Origin: Gammaproteobacteria bacterium
Lineage (GTDB): Bacteria; Pseudomonadota; Gammaproteobacteria; GCA-001735895
Assembly (NCBI GenBank): GCA_021767985.1
Contig: JAASSH010000209.1
Location: 1-5,089, forward strand
Reading direction: 5' to 3'
Length of the DNA: 5,089 bases
Shown: one piece after another, positions 1-5,089 of the stretch
Position numbering within the stretch: the stretch's first letter is position 1
Layout of the letters: each line of letters starts with the position of its first letter
Made by a program: the position numbers and the translations under genes
The notes under the pieces: model-generated
The model's database searches: none
What the model was told of the DNA's origin: nothing
What the model saw: the letters and a program-made list of their open reading frames with translations, nothing else

Positions 1-987
1 ATGTGGCTCGTTCTTGCCATAATCGCCTTAATTCCGCTCGCCGTACTGATTTACCTGGCTACCCTGGACGGCCGTTTTCGCATCCGGCGCAGCCTCGAGG
101 TCGCGACGCCTGCTAAAACCGTTTTCACCGCGGTAGTCGATTTGAAATCCTGGCCGGAATGGAGCCCATGGTTAATTCACGAACCGGATACCCGAATTAG
201 CTACAGCGATGACTATCAGGTCGAGGGCGGGTCTTATAGCTGGGACGGCAAGCTGGTAGGTGCTGGCACGGTGACTCATCTGAGTTTCAATCCGCATCGC
301 AGAATTGATCAGCAAATAAGTTTTTCCCGGCCGTTTAGATCGATCAGCCAGGTCTGCTGGGAATTCGAGGAGCGCGGCGATCTGACGCTGGTAAGCTGGG
401 AAATGAGCGGGCGCCTGCCGTTTCTGTTTCGCTTTATGGCGAGGCGCATGGAGCCAATGATCGGGCGCGACTTTGAACTTGGACTTGCCCTGCTAAACGG
501 TTACCTGGACAGCGCTGCCCCGCATCCGTCGATTACCTTTGTCGGCGCCCAGGAGCTGGAGGATTTCAGCTACTGGGCGATTCCCTGTAACGGGAATTTG
601 CGACAACTCGAAGCCGCGCGCCAGGCAAGCATCGAAACCCTGACCGCGGCGGCCGCGGGTAAAACCGGTCTGGCTCTAACCCTTTACCAGCAGTTCGATC
701 CGCAGGCATCGAACTACCGGGCCGAAATAGCGATACCGATAACCGACAGCACGCCACCCTCCAACTATACGCGGCGTGAATTCAAAGGTGGGCGTTATTT
801 CCAAATGACACTGGGCGGTGACCACAAGTTCCTGCCATTGGGCTGGTACGCGTTGCACTGCAACTGCCGCATGCACCGACTGAAGCTGGACAAAGCGCGT
901 CCGGCGCTCGAGATCTACCACGACAATCCGGTCGAAGTCACTGATAGCAACCAGGTCACGACCGCACTCTATTTGCCGATCAAGTAG
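1..987 (+). CDS. Membrane-anchored SRPBCC domain protein with C-terminal GyrI-like effector-binding domain
   Basis: This 328-residue protein has three visible parts. Residues 2-20 are a hydrophobic stretch (MWLVLAIIALIPLAVLIYL) without a signal-peptidase site that I can see, so an inner-membrane anchor is likely. Residues about 27-170 resemble the SRPBCC/polyketide cyclase-like fold: an Arg-rich first strand, then the typical VFTAVVDLKSWPEWSPW segment (41-57), and a closing helix around 150-170. Residues about 178-327 resemble the GyrI-like/AraC effector-binding domain, ending in the family-type segment ALEIYHDNPVEV plus a final LYLPI strand (302-327). These domains bind small molecules; no DNA-binding helix-turn-helix is present, so it is probably not a transcription factor. 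The ATG is at the very first base, so its ribosome site and any upstream extension cannot be seen; the membrane segment beginning at this Met supports the start. The gene converges on the oxidoreductase gene. The ligand is unknown. Confidence 0.85.
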   Translation: MWLVLAIIALIPLAVLIYLATLDGRFRIRRSLEVATPAKTVFTAVVDLKSWPEWSPWLIHEPDTRISYSDDYQVEGGSYSWDGKLVGAGTVTHLSFNPHRRIDQQISFSRPFRSISQVCWEFEERGDLTLVSWEMSGRLPFLFRFMARRMEPMIGRDFELGLALLNGYLDSAAPHPSITFVGAQELEDFSYWAIPCNGNLRQLEAARQASIETLTAAAAGKTGLALTLYQQFDPQASNYRAEIAIPITDSTPPSNYTRREFKGGRYFQMTLGGDHKFLPLGWYALHCNCRMHRLKLDKARPALEIYHDNPVEVTDSNQVTTALYLPIK

Positions 988-1017
988 CAGTGCCAGCGCC
1001 TTTCCCGGTTGGTTTGT

Positions 1018-1039
1018 CCCGGTTGTAAAGAACAACGGG
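1018..1039. terminator. Possible bidirectional hairpin between convergent genes
   Basis: The 61-base gap between the two convergent stop codons contains a hairpin. Its arms are CCCG-TTGT (1018-1026, with one bulged G at 1022) and ACAACGGG (1032-1039), closed by a five-base loop. It gives eight base pairs. No T-run follows on either strand, so it is at best a weak intrinsic terminator or an mRNA-end stabiliser. A 9-base direct repeat, TCCCGGTTG, occurs at 1003-1011 and 1017-1025, the second copy forming part of the left arm. Confidence 0.3.
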
Positions 1040-1048
1040 CTGGATTTA

Positions 1049-2014
1049 TCAGGCTAAAACAATGCGGCCTGCAACCCTGCGATCCTTCAGCATCTGCAGC
1101 GCGCCCGGCAGTTCGGTAAACGGTCGGGTATGGCTGATCCGCGGCTTAATCTGGCCCGATGCCAGTAACTCGCTCAGTCTTGCCCACTGGCTGGAGATAA
1201 GCTCGGGTTTCTTGACGCAGGTAAGACCGAAAGAAGAGCCCAGAATACTCTGGTGTTTGACGAGCAGCTGGTTCAGACGCAGCGAAGGAATTTTGCCGGA
1301 GGCGAATCCAAGCACAATGACCCGCCCGCCATAATTAAGCACCTGCAGCGACTCTTCGAAAAAAGCGCCTCCCACCGGATCAATAATTACGTCGATTTCA
1401 TCGGCAACCACTGACTGGATATCTTTATGCAGGATCCGCGAGCGCGAAGAAACAATATGATCGGCGCCGCAGGCCAGCGCAACTTTCTCCTTGGCGCTGT
1501 CACCGACGCAGGCCACCACCACGGCACCCCGCTGTTTGGCGAGTTCCACGCAGGCGGTACCGACAGCGCCCGCGGCACCACCGACCAAAACCACCTCGCC
1601 GGCCGACAATTGCGCGCGCCCCAGCGCGAGTTCCGCCGAGCCGTAAGAAACCGGGAACGCAGCGGCATCAGCGACCGGAATCGATTCCGGAATGGCAACA
1701 ACCTGGGCCACGGGCGCGACAACTTTGTCTGCGTAACCGCCGTGTTTCACGTAAGCGGCCACCTTGTCACCAACCTTGAACGACTCCACGCCCGGCCCCA
1801 GGCTGGTGACTCTACCGGCAACCTCTATCCCGGGCACAAACGGGAGCTCAGGGCGCACCTGGTAGCGCCCCGAGATCAGCAACAGGTCTGCAAAATTAAC
1901 GCCGCAGGCTTTAACCGTGATTTCGACCTCGCCGTCGGCAGGCTCGGGATTGGGCATGTTGCCCAGCTCCAGCTGGTGGGGGCCACCCCATGTCATGCAT
2001 TTCCAGGCACGCAT
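1049..2014 (-). CDS. NADPH:quinone oxidoreductase family protein (zinc-independent MDR)
   Basis: This 321-residue protein has the normal length and order of the quinone oxidoreductase branch of the medium-chain dehydrogenase/reductase superfamily. The N-terminal GroES-like domain carries GVNFADLLLISGRY (38-51), PFVPGIEVAGRV (58-69) and GDKVAAYVKHGGYADKVV (82-99). The Rossmann domain carries the glycine-rich nucleotide loop VLVGGAAGAVG (142-152), then CGADHIV (182-188), IIDPVGG (210-216) and RVIVLGFASGKIP (231-243). The Cys cluster and catalytic Cys/His ligands of zinc alcohol dehydrogenases are missing, which supports a zinc-independent NADPH enzyme acting on quinones or other enone-type carbonyls in the cytosol; the true substrate is unknown. 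The start is supported by a GGAGG Shine-Dalgarno sequence at 2019-2023 (minus strand), four bases before the ATG. The gene is preceded by a long structured intergenic region and appears monocistronic here, because a strong terminator lies upstream. Confidence 0.92.
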   Translation of the reverse strand: MRAWKCMTWGGPHQLELGNMPNPEPADGEVEITVKACGVNFADLLLISGRYQVRPELPFVPGIEVAGRVTSLGPGVESFKVGDKVAAYVKHGGYADKVVAPVAQVVAIPESIPVADAAAFPVSYGSAELALGRAQLSAGEVVLVGGAAGAVGTACVELAKQRGAVVVACVGDSAKEKVALACGADHIVSSRSRILHKDIQSVVADEIDVIIDPVGGAFFEESLQVLNYGGRVIVLGFASGKIPSLRLNQLLVKHQSILGSSFGLTCVKKPELISSQWARLSELLASGQIKPRISHTRPFTELPGALQMLKDRRVAGRIVLA

Positions 2015-2065
2015 CTTTCCTCCCGGGCTTAATGCTCACCGCCGATAGCGGCTTCAATTGGCCAG

Positions 2066-2092
2066 TCTTTACAAAACGGAACCCGCGGTCAA
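2066..2092 (-). promoter_or_regulatory. Candidate promoter for the quinone oxidoreductase gene
   Basis: On the minus strand a TTGACC box (2087-2092, five of six matches to the sigma-70 -35 consensus) is followed after 15 bases by TAAAGA (2066-2071), a poor -10 match. Transcription would begin roughly 50 bases before the ATG at 2014. A small inverted repeat, CCCGC (2082-2086) / GCGGG (2096-2100), straddles the -35 box and could be an operator. The short spacer and weak -10 make this tentative, but it is the best promoter-like pair I found between the upstream terminator and the gene. Confidence 0.25.
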
Positions 2093-2125
2093 GCGGCGGG
2101 GCGACCAATTTTTTCTAAAGGCGGG

Positions 2126-2181
2126 GTTTTGCGCGATGGCGCGAGCAGTACAGACTGGTACGCGAGCGTCTCGCGCAAAAC
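2126..2181. repeat. Long imperfect inverted repeat (56-nt stem-loop)
   Basis: The outer arms GTTTTGCGCGA (2126-2136) and TCGCGCAAAAC (2171-2181) are perfect 11-base inverted repeats. Read on the minus strand, the interior keeps folding: a small internal loop, CGC/GCG, a 2x2 internal loop, GC/GC, a single bulge, GTAC/GTAC and a six-base apical loop. About 20 pairs form in one extended hairpin. The right arm can also pair with GCGCGAG (2139-2145) or with CGCGAG (2161-2166), so alternative folds exist. No T-run follows on either strand, so it is not a typical intrinsic terminator. It lies in the putative upstream region of the quinone oxidoreductase gene. Possible roles are an RNA structure, a REP-like dispersed repeat or a protein-binding site; the sequence alone does not decide. 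Confidence 0.7.
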
Positions 2182-2219
2182 ACCAACGCGGCTATTGCAA
2201 GCGCAGCAGCTCAGCGGGC

Positions 2220-2250
2220 AAAAAAAAAGGCCGGCTTTGAAAGCCGGCCT
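2220..2250 (-). terminator. Strong rho-independent terminator, minus strand
   Basis: Read on the minus strand, AGGCCGGCTT pairs perfectly with AAGCCGGCCT (arms 2241-2250 and 2228-2237) around a three-base loop, giving ten pairs, seven of them G-C. It is followed at once by a run of T that corresponds to the nine A residues at 2220-2228 on the plus strand. This is a textbook intrinsic terminator for leftward transcription only; no T-run follows on the plus strand. It most simply ends the transcript of the dehydrogenase gene at 2507-3373, although it is about 257 bases beyond that stop codon. It would also insulate the quinone oxidoreductase gene from that read-through. Confidence 0.88.
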
Positions 2251-2323
2251 AAAGTCGTAATCGACAATTATAACCAAAGGAGGACATCGTGAGAGAGGTT
2301 AGATGTTCTTAACCCTTAACACA

Positions 2324-2339
2324 GTTCTATATATAGGAC
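2324..2339. repeat. Operator-like palindrome
   Basis: GTTCTATATATAGGAC is a 16-base inverted repeat with one mismatched pair (T opposite G, which would be a wobble pair in RNA). The size and symmetry would suit a dimeric regulator, but the alternating TA core also arises easily in AT-rich DNA. No gene start lies within promoter distance on either strand, so a role as an operator is doubtful. Confidence 0.35.
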
Positions 2340-2432
2340 AAGTTTCAGGAAAAACCAGTAAAATTTCGATAAACGGTAGAAAAAACAGTGTACGTGGACG
2401 CGTTATTTGATCTTTTTTGTTATTTATAAGCC

Positions 2433-2462
2433 GTAACTTATTGTTTTATAAAACAAAGTTAC
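2433..2462. repeat. AT-rich 14-bp inverted repeat
   Basis: The left arm GTAACTT-TGTTTTA (2433-2448, with two extra bases, AT, at 2440-2441) pairs with TAAAACAAAGTTAC (2449-2462). All 14 positions are complementary apart from the two-base bulge, although the central bases must open to form a loop. It sits 44 bases beyond the dehydrogenase stop codon. It could fold in the 3' end of that mRNA, but no T-run follows on either strand, so it does not look like an efficient intrinsic terminator. Confidence 0.5.
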
Positions 2463-2506
2463 TTTAACGTCGCAAATACTCATTTTTTAAAAAAAATCGA
2501 AATTTT

Positions 2507-3373
2507 TTATTTCCGCGTCAACCTGCGTATCAGACTCGAGGTATCCCAGCGGCCCCCTCCCATCTCCTGCACCTCGCCGTAAAAATCGTTAACGATGCGG
2601 GTAATCGGCAGCTCAGCCCCGTTTCTCTCGGACTCCTCGAGGCATATCCCGAGGTCCTTGCGCATCCAGTCGACCGCGAATCCGAATTCGAACTCGTCGT
2701 CGAGCATGGTGTTGCCGCGATTTTCCATTTGCCACGATCCGGCGGCGCCTTTCGAAATAACATCGACAACCTTGTGGCCATCGAGACCCGCGCGTTGCGC
2801 AAAATTAAGGCCTTCAGACAGACCCTGTACCAGGCCCGCAATACAGATCTGGTTGACCATTTTGGTTAACTGGCCGGCACCGACGTCGCCGAGCAATTCC
2901 GCCGCGCGCGCATAACTCATGATAACCGGGCGCGCCGCGTCGAAGGCCGCCTGGTCGCCCCCGATCATAACCGTGAGCACCCCGTTTTCAGCGCCTGCCT
3001 GCCCGCCTGAAACCGGTGCATCCAGGAACGGCACATGCGATTTTTCTGCTATTTCGCGCGCAACATTCGCCGACGCCGTCGTATGATCGATCAGGATGGA
3101 GCCGTCCTTGCACCCGGCAAGCGCACCGTCGTCGCCGTAAACCACCGAACGCAGGTCATCGTCGTTACCGACACACATGAAAACGAAATCGGCGTCCTCG
3201 GCGGCTTCGCGCGGGGTTAAACCGAAACTACCCGTGTATTCCTGGCACCACTGTTCGGCTTTCGCGGTGGTCCGGTTATAGACCCTGGTCTGATACCCGG
3301 CATTGGCGAGATGCCCCGCCATCGGATAGCCCATGACGCCAAGCCCGATGAAGGCGACTTTTTGCTTGCTCAT
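2507..3373 (-). CDS. NAD(P)-dependent beta-hydroxyacid dehydrogenase, 3-hydroxyisobutyrate dehydrogenase family
   Basis: This complete 288-residue protein has the usual length for the family, which oxidises beta-hydroxyacids or reduces the matching semialdehydes (3-hydroxyisobutyrate, tartronate semialdehyde and relatives). The N-terminal Rossmann fold has FIGLGVMGYPMAGHL (8-22), the family dinucleotide signature. VYNRT (31-35) ends the second strand; the Arg at 34 suggests NADP(H) preference, by inference. DAPVSGG (118-124) is the substrate-binding loop, and KMVNQ (171-175) supplies the expected catalytic Lys171 and Asn174. DWMRKDLG (235-242) has the conserved C-terminal Lys239 near the cofactor. 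No key residue is missing. The ATG is preceded by AGGAG five bases upstream (minus strand). The gene lies 70 bases downstream of uvrD on the same strand and may share its transcript. A TAGAAT -10-like box at 3403-3408, without a clear -35, could give a separate start about 23 bases before the ATG. The substrate cannot be assigned from sequence. Confidence 0.92.
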   Translation of the reverse strand: MSKQKVAFIGLGVMGYPMAGHLANAGYQTRVYNRTTAKAEQWCQEYTGSFGLTPREAAEDADFVFMCVGNDDDLRSVVYGDDGALAGCKDGSILIDHTTASANVAREIAEKSHVPFLDAPVSGGQAGAENGVLTVMIGGDQAAFDAARPVIMSYARAAELLGDVGAGQLTKMVNQICIAGLVQGLSEGLNFAQRAGLDGHKVVDVISKGAAGSWQMENRGNTMLDDEFEFGFAVDWMRKDLGICLEESERNGAELPITRIVNDFYGEVQEMGGGRWDTSSLIRRLTRK

Positions 3374-3402
3374 ATATACTCCTGGTAATTAATGCAGCGG
3401 CA

Positions 3403-3408
3403 ATTCTA
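3403..3408 (-). promoter_or_regulatory. Possible -10 box for the dehydrogenase gene
   Basis: In the 70-base gap after uvrD the minus strand reads TAGAAT, five of six matches to the sigma-70 -10 consensus. It is placed so that transcription would start near 3396 and give a 5' leader of about 23 bases containing the AGGAG site. I see no recognisable -35 box 16-18 bases upstream, and no terminator after uvrD, so read-through from uvrD is an equally good explanation. Confidence 0.2.
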
Positions 3409-3443
3409 CACGAGGGCAGGATTGAGCGCTCCAGTTTGATGAT

Positions 3444-5089
3444 TCAGGCCGGCTGCAGGTTGGCCATGCTCGCGATAAGCCATTTGCTACCGGCGTCCTC
3501 GAAGTTTACCTGCACCCGCGACTGCGGACCCTGCCCTTCGAGATTCAGCACGATACCGTCACCGAAACGCGCGTGGTTGACGCGCTGGCCGACAAAAAGA
3601 CCGGTCTCGGCCTCGGCGCGCTCCCGATGCATGCTCGGCGCGGCCTGCACCCCGGGACGGGTAAAACGGGCTTTCGGACGGACTTCCTGAATCAGGTCGT
3701 CCGGGATTTCGCGCACAAACCGTGACAGCATATTGTAACTCTCGCCGCCGTAGAGTCGCCGCACCTCGGCGCTGGTCACCACCAGTTGTTCGCGCGCGCG
3801 CGTGATCCCGACATAGCAAAGCCGGCGTTCTTCTTCCATACGTCCAGGCTCCTCGCTGGAACGCTGGTGCGGAAAAAGGCCTTCCTCCATACCGACCAGG
3901 AACACCAGTGGAAACTCGAGTCCCTTGACCGAATGCATCGTCATCAACTGCACGCAATCCTCCCAGGCGTCGGCCTGGCCCTCACCCGCCTCCAGCGCGG
4001 CATGCGCGAGAAACGCATCCAGCATGGACATGTTCTCTTCGATCAGCGCATCGTGTTGAAAGTTCTTGCCGGCGCCGACCAGTTCCTGCAGGTTTTCGAT
4101 GCGCGACTGCCCTTTCTCGCTGCGGTCCTTTTGGAAATGCGCTTCGAGGCCGCTCATTTCGATACTGAGCTTGATCTGTTCGCCGAGCGGTAACTCGGCG
4201 AGCTCGGCCGTCATGCGGCGCACCAGGTCGATATAGCCCTGCAGCGCGCTGCGCGCTCGCGAAGTCAACCGGTCCGATTCCATCAGTTCCAGCGAAGCCG
4301 TCCACAGCGTTGCCGCGTTAGCGCGCGCGTGGTGACGGATCTCGTCGATCGTTTTCTGCCCGATGCCACGAGGAGGATGGTTCACGGTGCGCTCGAACGC
4401 GGTATCGGTCGTCGGGCTCGAAATCATCCGCAGGTAGGCCAGCGTATCCTTGATCTCGGCGCGCTCGTAGAAGCGTAATCCGCCGTAGACGCGATACGGA
4501 ATACCACGCATCACCAGGGTTTCTTCAAATTGCCGCGATTGCGCGTTGGAGCGATAAAGCACCGCGACTTCATTGCGGTTGCGCCCCTGCTCGACCCAGT
4601 TCTCGATGCGATCGATGACGAAACGAGCCTCGTCCTTTTCGTTGTAGGCGGAGTAAAACATGATCGGCTCGCCGGCATCGCTCTGGGTCCACAATTCCTT
4701 GCCCAGGCGCGACTGGTTGTTATCGATCAGCGCGTTGGCGGCTTTCAGTATGGTGCCGGTGGAGCGGTAGTTCTGCTCCAGTCGAATCACCTGGGTATTG
4801 GCAAAGTCCTGCTCGAAATGGTGGATATTCTCGATACGCGCGCCGCGCCAGCCGTAAATCGACTGATCGTCGTCACCGACGACGAAAACCGGCGTCTCGC
4901 TGCCCGCCATAAGCCGCAGCCAGGCGTATTGAATCGCGTTGGTATCCTGGAATTCGTCGACCAGGATGTGCCGAAAGCGGCGCTGGTAGTGTTCGCGGAT
5001 GTCGTCGTTATCGCGAATCAGTTCGAGCACACGCAGCAACAGCTCCGCGAAATCGACGACGCCGGCGCGCTCGCATTGATCCTGGTACA
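3444..5089 (-). CDS. uvrD: DNA helicase II UvrD, C-terminal three quarters (5' end beyond window)
   Basis: An open frame of 547 complete codons runs off the right edge without a start. Numbering from the first complete codon (5085-5087), the sequence opens YQDQCERAGVVDFAELLLR, matching the region of E. coli UvrD shortly before motif II. Superfamily 1A helicase motifs follow in order: II VDEFQDTN (43-50), III VGDDDQSIYGWRGA (70-83), IV RLEQNYRST (102-110), V QLMTMHSVKGLEF (380-392) and VI YVGITRAREQL (425-435). The C-terminal segment (about 499-545, GQRVNHARFGDGIV to KWLIASMANL) is the Tudor-like domain that in UvrD/PcrA contacts RNA polymerase. The Walker A loop and about 170-180 N-terminal residues lie outside the window, judging by the 720-residue E. 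coli protein. UvrD is an ATP-driven 3'-5' helicase that removes nicked strands in mismatch repair and nucleotide excision repair. Rep and PcrA are less likely because of the close UvrD-type match throughout. No terminator follows the stop codon. Confidence 0.96.
   Translation of the reverse strand, partial: YQDQCERAGVVDFAELLLRVLELIRDNDDIREHYQRRFRHILVDEFQDTNAIQYAWLRLMAGSETPVFVVGDDDQSIYGWRGARIENIHHFEQDFANTQVIRLEQNYRSTGTILKAANALIDNNQSRLGKELWTQSDAGEPIMFYSAYNEKDEARFVIDRIENWVEQGRNRNEVAVLYRSNAQSRQFEETLVMRGIPYRVYGGLRFYERAEIKDTLAYLRMISSPTTDTAFERTVNHPPRGIGQKTIDEIRHHARANAATLWTASLELMESDRLTSRARSALQGYIDLVRRMTAELAELPLGEQIKLSIEMSGLEAHFQKDRSEKGQSRIENLQELVGAGKNFQHDALIEENMSMLDAFLAHAALEAGEGQADAWEDCVQLMTMHSVKGLEFPLVFLVGMEEGLFPHQRSSEEPGRMEEERRLCYVGITRAREQLVVTSAEVRRLYGGESYNMLSRFVREIPDDLIQEVRPKARFTRPGVQAAPSMHRERAEAETGLFVGQRVNHARFGDGIVLNLEGQGPQSRVQVNFEDAGSKWLIASMANLQPA

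Larger units (their letters stand above)
2251..2506. other. AT-rich non-coding block between dehydrogenase stop and terminator
   Basis: This 256-base stretch contains no convincing gene. By hand count it has 68 G or C in the 230 bases of 2281-2510 (about 30%) and 23 in the last 110 (about 21%), against 35 of 60 in a sample of the neighbouring dehydrogenase gene. It contains two palindromes (2324-2339 and 2433-2462), A and T runs at 2483-2508, and, on the plus strand, an AAAGGAGG sequence (2276-2283) five bases before a GTG that opens only a seven-codon frame. On the minus strand it would form the 3' untranslated region of the dehydrogenase mRNA up to the terminator, or could encode a small RNA. 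Confidence 0.6.

Noticed and set aside
1427..2032. 201-codon open frame on the plus strand, antisense to the quinone oxidoreductase gene
   Set aside because: It lies almost wholly within a well-recognised gene on the other strand. Its product resembles no family I know and looks like the usual shadow frame of GC-rich coding DNA.
2126..2181. attC-like integron recombination site
   Set aside because: The ends read GTTTTGC...GCAAAAC, the reverse orientation of the attC core pair (RYYYAAC...GTTRRRY), with T instead of purines after GTT. No integrase or cassette is nearby.
2058..2240. 60-codon plus-strand frame ending in a Lys/Arg/Ser-rich tail
   Set aside because: The basic tail is made by the A-run and hairpin of the minus-strand terminator, the frame crosses the 56-nt stem-loop, and neither the TTG at 2058 nor the internal ATG at 2136 has a good ribosome site.
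2491..2508. Hairpin immediately after the dehydrogenase stop as its terminator
   Set aside because: On the minus strand AAAAAAT-TTCG-ATTTTTT can pair, but all seven pairs are A-U, and only two more U follow before an A-run. Too weak to call an intrinsic terminator.
3791..3802. (CG)6 alternating tract with Z-DNA potential
   Set aside because: It simply encodes the Arg/Ala-rich part of helicase motif VI in a GC-rich genome; codon choice explains it.
3786..4193. 135-codon plus-strand frame inside uvrD
   Set aside because: It is antisense to helicase sequence including motifs V and VI, with no ribosome site I could support; a GC-rich shadow frame.
5037..5039. TTG as the start codon of the helicase
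   Set aside because: The frame stays open to the window edge and the residues upstream of it still match UvrD, so this Leu is internal and the true start lies outside the window.
1..5089. Mobile element, defence system, CRISPR array or tRNA/rRNA genes
   Set aside because: No transposase, integrase, direct-repeat array, terminal inverted repeats flanking a gene, or RNA-gene signature was seen on either strand; UvrD here is the housekeeping helicase, not a defence-type UvrD-like protein.

Overview
The window looks like chromosomal DNA from a gammaproteobacterium. The main reason is the partial UvrD helicase at the right end, which follows the Escherichia coli UvrD sequence closely from motif II to the C-terminal Tudor-like domain. 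Coding regions are GC-rich (35 of 60 bases in one hand-counted stretch inside the dehydrogenase gene), and each chromosomal start that can be judged has a good Shine-Dalgarno sequence. I cannot name the genus. Nothing points to a plasmid, phage, transposon, CRISPR array or defence island.

Layout. At 1-987 (+) is a protein with an N-terminal membrane segment, an SRPBCC (START-like) domain and a C-terminal GyrI-like effector-binding domain. It converges on a zinc-independent MDR-family NADPH:quinone oxidoreductase at 1049-2014 (-), with only 61 bases between them. A non-coding region of about 490 bases (2015-2506) follows. On the minus strand, at 2507-3373, is a beta-hydroxyacid dehydrogenase of the 3-hydroxyisobutyrate dehydrogenase family. 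Upstream of it, 70 bases away and on the same strand, lies the 3' three quarters of uvrD (3444-5089, running off the right edge).

The genes do not form one obvious pathway. UvrD is a housekeeping DNA repair helicase (mismatch repair, nucleotide excision repair). The two dehydrogenases are soluble NAD(P)-dependent enzymes whose substrates cannot be read from sequence. The SRPBCC/GyrI protein probably binds a small hydrophobic or cationic ligand at the inner membrane. The dehydrogenase could be read through from uvrD or from its own weak promoter in the 70-base gap.

The most interesting part is the non-coding region 2015-2506. It holds a near-perfect 56-nt stem-loop (2126-2181), a strong minus-strand intrinsic terminator with a nine-U tail (2220-2250) about 257 bases beyond the dehydrogenase stop codon, and an AT-rich block (about 30% GC over 2281-2510, about 21% over 2401-2510) with two palindromes. 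An unusually long structured 3' UTR, a 3'-UTR-derived or independent small RNA, or an attenuated leader for the quinone oxidoreductase gene are all possible. I found no convincing new protein-coding system.
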